DNA of 64,000 nucleotides from Rosellinia necatrix. Taxonomy: Eukaryota > Ascomycota > Sordariomycetes > Xylariales > Xylariaceae. Location: NCBI GenBank assembly GCA_021209875.1, contig JAGYVD010000003.1:1488001-1552000 (forward strand), written 5' to 3'. Both the position numbers and the translations under genes were made by a program. Shown here piece after piece: positions 30,790 through 41,886 of the stretch; the first letter of the stretch is position 1; every line of letters starts with the position of its first letter. Under the pieces are notes generated by a model. It made no database searches and was not told where the DNA came from. It saw nothing but the letters and a program-made list of their open reading frames with translations.

Positions 30790-32017
30790 GGTGCGGGTGG
30801 TGATAGTGGTGATGGTGGTAGTGATAATGCCGGGACTTCGGGAGGAGGAGGAGGAGGAGGAGGAGGAGATACGGAGACGCGGGTGCTGCGAGGCGGATAG
30901 TATCGGCGCGGGCACTGATAGTCCTCCTGCTAGGCGGCGGTGGCTGGGGCTATAAGGGGGGAGGAATGTGCGGAGGAGAGTGTGGTGGATTGAGGTCGTG
31001 TTGCGGTGGAGGGGCATGTAGATAAGTAAGTAGGTTGTAGCGTAGGCAAGGAGAGGTAGAGATGGGGTCTTTTTTTATTTTATTTTTACAAACGGGATAA
31101 AGTAGAGCGAGAGTGCTTCTCCTCCTACCTAGCCCGGTATCTAGTCGAGGCTTATCAGTCAATGATAGGTTACAGTGGGCACGGCCGGCTGCTCAAACGA
31201 GGCGGGATATTTTCCTTGTCCTAGTTCGATCGATATCGGAGGCGTTAGATGGGAATTTGATGGACTATTCAGGTGCAGTATGTATGTGCAGTATGTATGT
31301 ACAGTACACCTGGATGTCGCCATCGCGCCGAGGGTAGGAATTCTCAACCCCGCCATGGATCGCCTTTTCCGGGGCCTTTTGCCCCGCCGAGTTTTAAAAA
31401 AGACACGAACTCCGGTTTCCCTAAGCAAATGGTATTTGCTGAATCCAAGTTAGAACAGCCAGGCAAGGCACGGCTTGTGAGAGTGGTATTGCGCCACGAT
31501 TCTCGGTCATTGGTACGTCACAAAAAGAAACGACTGTCGAGATCGCTCGGGCCATTTCTTTCTGGCACGATATTGCACAGCAGCATTCTCAGCTTTGATT
31601 GATTGCACTGCGACGCTCGCAATACACCCCTTTATATTACCCCACTCTGGATGCGTGGGCGAGAGAAAAAGAAAGATGTGTTTGAGTCTCACCACTCCGA
31701 GGCCAGTGATGAGGCAAAAGCGTACCAGTATTTCCCGCATCCCCAGGATAATGGACGGTTAACAACACAATCCAGGGGACTTGCGTCGGTGGTTGATATC
31801 TTCCGCCAATCAATACCTACCCCTTGCGCGATCGCGATTGTCGAGAGAGTGGGCGATACCTAATCGCTGATCATAAACACCGTGGACGCTTCCGTTAGCG
31901 ATGCCCATCCTTGCACCAACAGGCGTCCGATAACCGAAGAGAAGATGCAGGGAGGAAACAAACGATCTATCATATCGGCACATGATAAGGATAGCTGCCC
32001 GGTCAGCCCGGCTAAAA
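30790..32017. other. Intergenic between the dehydrogenase and tRNA-Gln
   Basis: The first 230 bp include the possible N-terminal extension of the dehydrogenase. A short tandem TGTGCAGTATGTATG-type repeat occurs at 31,270-31,305. Nothing else was recognised. Confidence 0.5.
32014..32017 (-). terminator. RNA polymerase III oligo-T terminator of tRNA-Gln
   Basis: On the minus strand the tRNA 3' end is followed directly by TTTT (T5 counting the discriminator base), the standard pol III stop. Confidence 0.8.
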
Positions 32018-32101
32018 AGGTCACGCCGAGATTCGAACTCAGGTCTTAAGAATTTTGTCACACGTCAAAATCTTAAGTGCTAACCACTACACCACGCGAC
32101 C
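32018..32101 (-). tRNA. tRNA-Gln (anticodon TTG) with a 12-nt intron
   Basis: Folds as a cloverleaf on the minus strand. The acceptor stem GGTCGCG/CGTGACC has one G-T pair. The D arm is GTGT...GCAC with A box TGGTGTAGTGGTTAGCAC, the anticodon stem TAAGA/TCTTA, and the T arm CTGAG-TTCGAAT-CTCGG. The anticodon loop begins TTTTGA, placing TTG at 32,066-32,068, and 12 extra bases (32,053-32,064) sit at the canonical intron position after base 37. The discriminator is T, as in other fungal tRNA-Gln. Confidence 0.92.
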
Positions 32102-32965
32102 TGCCACTGTGTTGCCAGGCAACTTGCTATGGCAGCTCAAGAGAGCGCAAGCGTGGCTGGCATGGAGGTTTGTGGCGCCCCTGTTGAGATGGAGCGTTGG
32201 AGTAGGGGTTGTAATAAGAGTGATAGACAAGGTAAGGAAACGAACGCTCTAGTTCGCTTGGGGAGGCGCGAAAATTCCACTACGCGCGCAGTAGCTTCAA
32301 GATGACATGATTAGGGGTGAAGACGAGAGTTTGTACATCATACTAGGTAACCAGACGTCGTCACTGCCACACAACCTTCGGCATTATTACACTAATCACA
32401 TTATAGTCGCTAGATTGAAGTCTCTATGGATTAGACATTCATTCCTTTCTTCTATTACTCGCTCCGTCAGCCGCCTTCTGAAAGGATTTATATGGCAAAT
32501 GAAAACGATCCTGAAGAAACGGTCAGGTACCTAGATCTACTGCTACATCATAAAAAGCAGAGGGCCAATCTAAGCAATTACCAAGCATGCAGGGACACTG
32601 CTGCGGCTATCCCCCCTAAGCATCATTGTCGGGAAGAGGAAGTATTAATGTACACCTCGTACTATGCAAACGTGCTCGTTTGCTATGAACGGGTTATAGG
32701 GTTAGGATTCCCTACATCCTTGCCCCTTTCCCTATGTCATAGCAGCGACGCTTTAGGATCGTTGTAGATATTAAATCAACCCCTATTATGCGGCGAAGTT
32801 GTTTCATCCCCTAGCTTTCCAGCTTCCGTAGATGTTACGAGCTGACAGATGCCGCGCATTCCCCGAATATCATCCTTCTCCTTGGGGCGCTGCGGTTCTT
32901 GTAGATAGGAGCAGGCTCCGAGGGGAGGGAGGGCGAGGGAGAGGGCACCCCTGCAAGATAATGCC
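32102..32965. other. Intergenic between tRNA-Gln and the esterase 3' end
   Basis: No recognisable gene. A 91-codon frame at 32,492-32,767 (plus) has no motif and is treated as chance. Confidence 0.5.
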
Positions 32966-34057
32966 TCACACGCCATCGAACCAGCTCTTCACGGCGGCCA
33001 TCGAGATGTCGTATTCGAATGCGACAGACTCCTTCGGGGCCAGGGGCATGGGCTTGTCCCACGCGTGTTTCTCGCCCTCCACCACGCGGACGCTGACCTT
33101 CCTGCCGCGGCCCTCGAGCCGTTCGGCGAACAGCTGGCCCTCAGCCAGGAGCATATCGTACTCGCAGAGGCAGAGGTGGACGGGCGGCAGCCGGTCCACG
33201 AGCCCGTCGGGCATCAGCCCCGGCGACATGCGCGAGTCGCCCCGCTCGCGCCGCGGGCGCGGGGGGTGCAGGTACGACGCGTCGATCAGATCCGTCAGGC
33301 TGCTCTGCAACGTCAGGTCCGGGCGCTTGCAGGCCGCCCGTTTCTGGAACCGGTCCAGCGTCCAGTCGAGCGAGGGGTAGTAGAGGACGAGGCCGGAGAT
33401 CTTGGGCGGAGGCGTCGGCAACGCGTAGTCCCAGGCGGCCGGGTCGTGCAGGACGACCCAGCTGCTCAGGGCCAGCGTTGCGCCGGCCGAGAAGCCCGAC
33501 AATATGACCCGGTCGGCATCGATGTGATATCGGTCTGCGAGCTGGCAGATCTGGAGAATGGCGCCGGCGCAGTCCTCGACCGGGGTTGGGAACGGATAGC
33601 CTGGGGCGAGGCGGTAGTTGACCGAGAAGACCACGGCGCCCAAGCCGCGCACGAGAGCGTCGGCCCATCGCGAGTCGTCGGTTCCCTGCCCGAGGATATA
33701 GCCGCCGCCATGGAAGTTGATTACGGCCGGTCTCCCTTCGCCACCCGACAGCTGCGGGTTGGGGGGTGGTATCCAGACATTGGCGCCGATCGTCTTCTCG
33801 CCCTTCCATTCGCCCAGCGTGGAATCAAGCCAGATGGTCTCGGTGGGAGGTGGTGCTGGTAGGCCGGAGCGGTTGGCAAGCCTGAACCCGACGCTGCTCA
33901 GGCAACGGAAGGCGAACGCGTGGGCGCCGAGAAGCCAGCGGGGACTCTTCTCTGCCGGATTCACGTAGTCTTCTTCCACGGGCGGTGGCCCGATATCGTG
34001 GATGGAGGCGACCTCAGCAGTAGCAACTTCGGCTGCATGTTTCGCATCCTTCGACAT
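32966..34057 (-). CDS. Alpha/beta-hydrolase, hormone-sensitive lipase (HSL) family esterase
   Basis: Intronless 363-residue protein. It has the HSL oxyanion-hole motif FHGGGYILG (H116), the nucleophile elbow GFSAGATLALS (S190), and a complete triad with D301 (CEYDML) and H331 (EKHAWDK). The VNYRLAPGYPFPTPVEDC segment is also diagnostic of the family, which hydrolyses short acyl esters; the substrate cannot be deduced. No signal peptide is evident from the chosen start. The ATG at 34,057 (MSKDAKHAAE) fits family length. The frame is open 106 codons further upstream to an ATG at 34,375, but that stretch lacks conserved character. It is the last intact gene before the AT-rich repeat block, 0.4 kb away. 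Confidence 0.88.
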   Translation of the reverse strand: MSKDAKHAAEVATAEVASIHDIGPPPVEEDYVNPAEKSPRWLLGAHAFAFRCLSSVGFRLANRSGLPAPPPTETIWLDSTLGEWKGEKTIGANVWIPPPNPQLSGGEGRPAVINFHGGGYILGQGTDDSRWADALVRGLGAVVFSVNYRLAPGYPFPTPVEDCAGAILQICQLADRYHIDADRVILSGFSAGATLALSSWVVLHDPAAWDYALPTPPPKISGLVLYYPSLDWTLDRFQKRAACKRPDLTLQSSLTDLIDASYLHPPRPRRERGDSRMSPGLMPDGLVDRLPPVHLCLCEYDMLLAEGQLFAERLEGRGRKVSVRVVEGEKHAWDKPMPLAPKESVAFEYDISMAAVKSWFDGV

Positions 34058-34480
34058 TCCCACTATATTATTCTCTTTGGCGTTGCGCTGGGTCAATGAC
34101 GAGCGGCCCGGAAGATATGTTGTCCCAAACTTAATCTCCGAGGGCCGAGTGATGAGATCCGGAGAGTTAGTGCGGTCAGAGCGATATGGCCAAGTCAATA
34201 AGGACAATGACGTCGTCGCATCATGTTGGTGCAATACCTGTTGCGGCCTAGATAAATCTTGGATGACGTAGAGAGCCCGGAGTTGCGCATTTGCCTTGCC
34301 ACTTGGTAAACAGCGAATCATATTGTAGCACTTACCCTTGCAGGGAGACCCACTACGGAGACCCACATGTAACACTTAGTACATAGTAGCCGTGGTACAA
34401 AAGCTTGGACTTATGTATCCTTTCTATATCCTAATATATACAGATTAATTTATTCCCTTGCTATAAATTAATAGCTAGTA
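34058..34480. other. Upstream region of the esterase, ending at the isochore boundary
   Basis: Normal-composition sequence, presumably the esterase promoter. Composition drops abruptly to AT-rich after about 34,420-34,480. Confidence 0.5.
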
Positions 34481-35249
34481 ATTTATATAGCTTTTAGCAC
34501 TATTATTATTGGCGTTTTTTTTTTTTAGGCCAGGGCTAACAAGTCTTTTTAAGCTATTTTAAATGAATATATTTAAAAACGTTAAAAATTTAATTCTAAA
34601 AGCTTATTAAAAATTTTATAAAAGTTTTGACACAGTTAGGAAGAGGGGGCTCCTTATCTAGCTAGCGCAGCTAGCTAGATAAAGATTGTGTAGATTAGAT
34701 AAAGTACTAGCTTAAGGCTTTTAGTCCCTGCAGGACCAGAATCTTTTTTTTTTTTAATTTTATATTATATTTTTATAAACTTAATTGTATTATTTTTAGT
34801 AAACTTTATTAAATAATATGGTAAGTTTTATAATTATATAACTTTATATTTTAGTTTTTTTTTTATATTAGCAGATAAAACATGCTTAGTTTTTTAATAT
34901 CTGTATATATTTAATTTTTAATATAGTTTTTTTTTGTATTTTAAGCAGCACTATTTATAAAAAAATAAAATTATTAGCTTTTAAGCTTAATTATTATAAG
35001 CAAAATTTATTAATATTTATTAATTTATAAATTTAATTAATTGATTAATTTAATATATTCTGTGTTAATTTATTAATTATTTTATTTTTGCTAGTATAAA
35101 AAGCAAAAAAATATTATAATAATAATTAAATCTAACTTTATATTATATTTTAAATAGTTTAAGTTATTAATTGTTTATATATTATTATATTTAGCTATTA
35201 ATATATTAAAATAATTTATTATTTTTTTAAACTTTAATTATTTTAATAT
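34481..35249. repeat. AT-rich RIP-affected repeat (left flank of the nested element)
   Basis: Very AT-rich with a GC-richer island at 34,625-34,745 that holds a perfect inverted repeat (13-bp arms, 34,654-34,666 and 34,670-34,682, core ATCTAGCTAGC). From about 35,040 to 35,249 the sequence matches 48,064-48,265, and the match resumes after the nested element at 41,887, so this is the left part of an interrupted older repeat. Confidence 0.75.
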
Positions 35250-35486
35250 TGTTGCACCAGTTATAAATAAGAAGTCAAGGCTCCAACAATAAATGATATA
35301 TTATATAAAAAATCTATAAATAAAAAAAGAAAAAGTAAGTAGAAGAAATTAGCCCACTAGAATTCTGGCTAAATACAGGTATATAAAGTAGGGCCAAGCT
35401 GGCCCGTGCGGCCAGCCAATCAAGAACAAGTGTATAAATACTAGTTAGTGCTACACATATATAAGGCGGCTAGTTATTTATAACTA
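35250..35486 (-). repeat. LTR A (3' LTR of the nested element)
   Basis: Starts TGTTGCACCAG on the plus strand and ends ATAACTA (RIP form of GTGACTA). Similar over its length to 41,651-41,886. Its left (outer) half keeps GC content; its right (inner) half is partly RIP-converted. Confidence 0.85.
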
Positions 35487-38400
35487 CTTTTTTTTTATTT
35501 AAAAAAATAGCTTGTTTTTAAATTATATTTATATTTAAACATATAGCTTTTAAATATACTTTTTAGCAAAAAAAAAATCACTTTAAGTTTTTATTTTATA
35601 TAATACTTTTTAAGCCTTTATATTATTAAGTTATTATAGAAGTTTTTTTATATTACGTTTTTTATTTATGTTTTTTTTTGGTTTTTTATACCTGCTTTTA
35701 TTTTTATTTTATTATTTTTTGTTATACTGCTTTATTATTGTTTTTATATTTTATATTAAATTTATTATTTTTACAGCTTTTATTTATTTTTTAAACGTTT
35801 TAAAAGCTTTACTACGTTTAAAAATTTTTATAAAATTTTTTATTAGTTTTACGCTATTTTTAAAATTTTTATAAAATATTATTTATTATTTATTTTTAGT
35901 TTTTTAAATTATTTAATATTATAGTTTTTATAATATATTTTTAACGTTTTAATTTTTTAATAATAAAATTTTTTTTTCAAGTTTTATTATTTTATTATTT
36001 AAATTATCTGTTTTGTTTTAATAAAAGTTGTTTAAATATAATTGTAATTAGTTAACATAATAACAGTTTATTATTTTTATAAAAATAAAATATTTAATAT
36101 AAAAGTATTATTTTTTTACTAATTATTTTAAACTTTTATTAAATTATTAAAAATTTAATTTATTAAATAGTCGGTTTATTTTTATAATTGTTTTTTTTTA
36201 AATTAATATATAGTTTTTATATTAAAATCAGGTTTTTTATTTATAGTTAATTTATTTAATTATATAGTTTTATATTTAAATTAAATATTTTTTATAAAAT
36301 CTATAAATTAAACAATTTTTTGGTTTTATTTTAAGCTTTTATTTTTAAAGCTTTTTTTTATAAAAGTTTTTTAATTTTTTATTATAGTTTAATTTTTTAG
36401 TTAAAATAAAAAACATGAGAAATTTTATTTTTATTTTATATAAAAACAGCTTTATTAATTTATATAATATTGCTGCTCATATATAATTTATTACTAAAAT
36501 ATATTTAAATTAATTGTTTTAATAATAATTAATATATAAGCATAAACGTTAGTTTAAATATTTATTTACAATTTCTGCTTGTTTTATAGTTTTATAGTAG
36601 CTAGCTAAAGCTAGCATATATTTTATGCTTATTAATTTATATAATTTATTTATAAATATAAAAATAAATTACGGTTTTTGTTTAAAATTATTATTATAAA
36701 CATATTAAATATTTTAAATAGTTTTTTATAATATATTTTTGTTATGTTAATTTTAATAGTTTATATTATATATAATATAGTTTAAGCTTTTTTTTAGTTT
36801 ATTTATTATAAATAATACATTATTATATTTATATTTATTTTAAAACATCTGTTTAAAGTTTATTATTAAATATTTTTATACGTAGTTAAATATTAGCAAA
36901 AGTTTTAGTTTTTTAAAGGTTTTATCGCGCAGTATTTTTGCTAAACAATATTTTATATAGTTTATTATATAAGTATTATAGCTGTTTATTAATTAAAACT
37001 ATTAATATTTTTTTAATATTAACTTTCTAATTTTACGCTTTTTTAAATAAACTGTTGGTATATAGTTATATATTTTTAAATGAGCTTAGTTTTTAAATAT
37101 AAATAATTAAATATTATTAATCGATTATTTATTATAGTTAATCTGTTTATTATTTATTAAAATTATTATTTTTAACTTTTTTAGCTTTTTATTAATAAAT
37201 CTTTATATTAAAATTTTCGCGGTTTTTTTAAATATTTGATTAATTAATTAAAGTTTTTCTAGCTTTTTTAGCTTTTTTTAAAAATATATTATAAATATTT
37301 AGTATTTATATTTTATTTTGTTTAAAATTTGTTTTATAATACTATTTACAGGTTAAAACACTGCTAAATGCTTTTAGGCCTTTTTTTTTGCTTTTTATAT
37401 AACTAAGTCCTTTTGTTTTTAAAACAAAGCCTCTGCTACAACGTTTTTTTTTTCTAGTTTAAACATAATAAAAAAGTCGTATTTAAAAATAAACCGGTTT
37501 ATTTAGCCTGTTGTAAATTTAAATATTATTTTATGTTAAAATATTTTAATGCTTAATAGTTAATAATTATTAAAAAAAAGAATTTTTAGCTGCTAACTAG
37601 TTTAAGTTTTTATTTTTTTAAAGCTATAGCTACTGCTAATATTTTTTTATTAAATATTCTATAGTTTAATTTAATATTATATAAAGTTTTAAAAAAATAT
37701 ACGGTTAAATATTAATTTTTTTTATATAGTTATAAAAATACGCTAAACGCAACTTTATTAAAAAATCAGTTTTATTTTTATAAATAAATTATAATTATAA
37801 TGTTTTAATAGTAGCGCAAAATTAAAGTTTTTTTAATATATAAAAAGCTTTATTATATTTATTAATTTATTTAAAAGTTTTTTTTTTATTAAACAGTTTA
37901 TAAAAAAGCTATTTAACTATATTTATTTATAAACTTTTATAAAAGTTATAAAAGCTTAAAAAAACTAAACATTTTTATAATTATTAATATTTTTAATTTA
38001 TTACTGCTTTTATTTTAATAAAGTTTATTTAAATTTTATTAATATTTATAATATAACTTAAAAACTTAGTCTGTTTAATATAAAATTCCGATTTTTTAAA
38101 TCAGCTTATAAGCCTGCTTTTATAATTTTTAAAATATTTTTTAATATAAGTTTAATAAATGTTTATATTATTAAAATAAATAAAAACATTATTTATATAT
38201 ATATTATAAAAGTTATTTAAAAATTAAATAACGTATTATTAATATATTTTTAAACATAAAAGTTTATTTATAAAATTAAATAAAAAACTTTATAATAATA
38301 AGCTTTATATTTAATATAAAACGTAGTAAAGTTTTATTATTTTTATATATTTAAATATAATAAAATATTTATTATATATTCATTTTTGTAAGAATTTTAG

Positions 38401-41400
38401 CATTAAAAATATAAAATAAAGTTTTTTAATAAAAGTAGTAAATACCGGTTTTTTATAATTTTATTAAATTTTTAATAATTTATATAAAAACAGAGTTTTT
38501 ATTACTTTTTAACAAATAAAACTAAAAAATATATAATATGTTGTTTAGCTTAATAAATCTTTTATATAAATTATTAATTAAATATTTTTGCATAGCTTTT
38601 AATTTATTAAATAATATTTTATATAAAAATTATACTTTAAGTTTTTAAAAATTTACTGTTTATAAAGTCTATTTTATAATTTATTTATAATCTATAAAAT
38701 AGCAATTTATTTAAATTTCTTTTATTAAATATATTTAATAAGTCGTAGTATTTAAAAATATAAATACTAATGTTTTTTTTTTTGTTTTTTTTTTTAATTT
38801 TTTTTGTTTTTTTTTAATTAATTATTTTATCGATTTAATAAATATTAGTAATCTACACCCGGTTAATAGTTTTATTTTTACATAATAATGTTTTAAAAGC
38901 AACAGCGCTAAAAGTTGCGATCTAAATATTTAGTTTTTTTTTATATTAACTTATCCTGTTTTTTTTTATATAGTAAAATTTTAAAACGTTAGATTTTTAT
39001 TCCGCCGATATAAATTATATATTTTTTTATATGTTTTTATGCTATTAAATATAAAGTTTAAAACTGCTATTTAAAAAAAAAAAAAATGTTTTTAAATTTT
39101 AATTTATTTTTTATATTTTTTACATAAAGTTAGTTTTTAACAGAATTTTTATTTATATAATCAGTGTTTTATAAAAGCTTTTTAGCTTTTTTTTGTTTTA
39201 TTTAACATTATTAATATTTATGTTTTTATTTTTTATTCTATATTTAATTAATATTTTAAATATTATAGCTATATTTTAGCTTAGTTTATAATTATTATAT
39301 AGTTATATTTATAATTTTTAAAAAAGAAAAAAATAAAAATATTGTTTAATATTAAGCAATATATTATATTGTTTAAACTATTTTTTTAAAACTATTTTAT
39401 ATTTTATATTTAAAACGCTAACTAATATATTTTTAAATATTTTTCATATATTCTTATTATTAAATATAAAACGCCATCGATTTTTAGTTTAATTTTCTAT
39501 TATATTTAGTTATTAATTTAAGTTTATATTTATTTTTAATAAATAGTTTTAACAGCTTTATAATTTTTTAGCAAAAATATATTTATATTTATATATACAC
39601 TAGCTTTTATATTTTTAAACATATTAAAAATAATAAATAATAATTTATTACTACATAAAATATAAATATATAATAAAAATTTTTATTTAAATCATTATTT
39701 ATTAAATTTTTATTTTTATATAATAATATTATTTTTAAAAAAAAGTTTATTTTTTTTAAAGTTATTTTTTTTTTGGTTTTTTTTCTGCGGCGTTTTTTTT
39801 AACGCCGGGTAACGCTGGTCTAAACCTTTTTAAAATAACGTTAATACAAGCATTATGCTAGGCCTGGTCTGCAGCTTTTATAAAATAATTTTTTATAACA
39901 TGTTTTTTTTATTTATAATAAAAACACTTGCTTTTAATAATTAATTATTTTATTTTTTTTGTTATAAATTAAAAACTTTGTTTTTTGTTTATAAGTATAT
40001 TTATTAGTACAGCAGACAAGGTCGACGTAGCTGCGGGCAGACTAATATAATAAATATATATTAAATCTTATAAATTATTTTTTGTTTTATAGGCCTTGTT
40101 TTTTTTAATTATTTATTAATAAATAATAAACTATTTAAATATAATATTTTATATAAGCGTTAAAGTCCGCAGTTTTTTAAAGTATTTTAAAATAGTTTTA
40201 ATAGCTATATAAAAAACAACTTGTTTTTAAATTTTTTATTTATTTAGCTTTATTAAAATATATTTTTTAATAAAACATATAAAATCTGTTTTAAATTATA
40301 TAAATTTAATAAACATATATTTATTAAAATTTAAAACTTTATAATCAGCTTTAGTTTTTTTAACGCGTTTATATTTTTATAAATATTATAAAAATATTAT
40401 ATTAAGTTTTTAAAGTTATAATTGCGTTAAAATATTTATTAAATAAATAAAAACTAGATTTTTAAACGTTTTTTAGCAAAATATAATTTAATATTATTTA
40501 TTTTTGCGTTATTATTAATAAACTAGTTTTTATTTATTTTAAAACGACTAATTATATTTTAATACTATATTTTAAATTTTATTTTGTTTTTAAAAATATT
40601 ATTATAAAATTTATTTATAAATATTTTAATGAATTTATACGTTTTTTTAATACTTTAAAACAAAGGATTCTTTATACGATTTAATAAATTAATTATTTAT
40701 TAATTAAATTTATTTAATAAGTTTTAAATATAGTTATAATTATTTGTTATAAATTTTAATTTTATTATAATATATTTTATAGCTGCGTTGTTATATTAAT
40801 TTTTAATAAGTTTAAATATAAAGAATTTAACGTTTATTCAGCGTAGTTTGTTTAGTTTTTATTATGTTTTATTAAAAATCTTTTAAACCGTTTTTAGTTT
40901 TTTTTTAATATTTTTAAGTTGTTTTTATTTTTTTTAAACATTTTTTTATATTTAATAAGATAAGCATTAAACTAAGTTGTTTATTTAATTATAGTTTTAG
41001 TTTATCCGGCGGTATATTATATAATAAAATAATAGTTTATTATTGTTTATTAAAATATTATTCATATATATATTTTAATTTTATTTTATTAAATAAAATA
41101 ATAAATATAAAAAGTTCGTGCTAAATTAACAAATAATTTAATATTAACTAATTTATTAAAATCAGGCTACGTAAAAATATTTTTTTATAATAAGTTTTTA
41201 TAAATAAGCAGAGCAATTTTTTTTACGGCAATTATAACAAAATATTATATTAAAGCGCTAATTATGTCGTAAAAAAATTTATAAGTTTTATTATAAAATT
41301 CGGTTTAAAATTCTAAAGTTTTTATTTATAAATAAAATTTACGTGCAAAATTAAAAAATAAGTTTTAAGCGCTTTGAGATTTAATACTAGCTTTAATAAT

Positions 41401-41650
41401 TAAATGTGTTATATTAAGTTTTTTTAAAATAACTTAAATATATTTAATTTTATACATGTTTGCAAAAGTTTTATTAAAAAAATACGCTAAAAATTTAAAG
41501 TTTTAATATAATAAAATTATATTTTAGCGTGCTAAATTTTTAGCATGTTTTTAAACGCTATTAACAAAGAATAATACTATATTAACGTTTTTATAAAAAA
41601 TATTTAAAAAAACAGTTTTAATGTTTTAAAATAAAAAATAATTTATAGAT

Positions 41651-41886
41651 TATTGCATTAGTTATAAATAAAAAGTTAAAGCTTTAATAATAAATAATAT
41701 ATTATATAAAAAATTTATAAATAAAAAAAAAAAAATAAAAAAAAAGAATTAGCCTATTAAAATTCTGGCTAAGTGCAGGTGTGTAAAGTAGGGCCGGGCT
41801 GGCCCGTGCGGCCAGCCAATCAGGAACAGGTGCATAAATACTGGTTAGTGCCACACGTATGTAGGGCGGCCAGTCATCCGTGACTA
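41651..41886 (-). repeat. LTR B (5' LTR of the nested element)
   Basis: Direct repeat of LTR A. Its left (inner) part is heavily A/T-converted (TATTGCATTAG instead of TGTTGCACCAG), while its right (outer) part from about 41,760 is GC-rich and nearly intact (GGCCGGGCTGGCCCGTGCGG, ending CATCCGTGACTA). Confidence 0.85.

Larger units (their letters stand above)
35250..41886 (-). mobile_element. LTR retrotransposon, RIP-degraded, nested in an older element (minus orientation)
   Basis: Bounded by two about 236-bp direct LTRs (35,250-35,486 and 41,651-41,886) and flanked by AATAT (35,245-35,249 and 41,886-41,890; 4-5 bp depending on where the LTR end is placed). The uninterrupted target sequence is visible at about 48,250-48,275. 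A polypurine tract (AAATAAAAAAAAAG on the minus strand, next to 35,487) borders the left LTR, as next to the LTR at 58,164-58,413. This makes the left LTR the 3' LTR and the element minus-oriented. The internal plus strand is strongly T-rich, matching an A-rich coding strand on minus. No protein frame survives and I could not place its reverse transcriptase, so the superfamily (probably gypsy) is inferred from LTR similarity. Confidence 0.75.

Noticed and set aside
30310..30900. 196-codon plus-strand open frame over the dehydrogenase first exon
   Set aside because: Antisense of the dehydrogenase and its intron, with Asp/Gly/Ala low complexity caused by high GC.
32492..32767. 91-codon plus-strand open frame with a plausible-looking N-terminus
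   Set aside because: No domain, no splice logic, ordinary intergenic composition and no supporting context.
33065..33862. 265-codon plus-strand open frame opposite the esterase gene
   Set aside because: Antisense shadow of GC-rich coding sequence; the minus-strand frame has a complete catalytic triad and family motifs.
35668..35874. 68-codon hydrophobic open frame (Phe/Leu/Ile/Tyr) in the AT-rich block
   Set aside because: Phe/Leu/Ile/Tyr-only composition is the expected translation of T-rich RIPped DNA, not a membrane protein.
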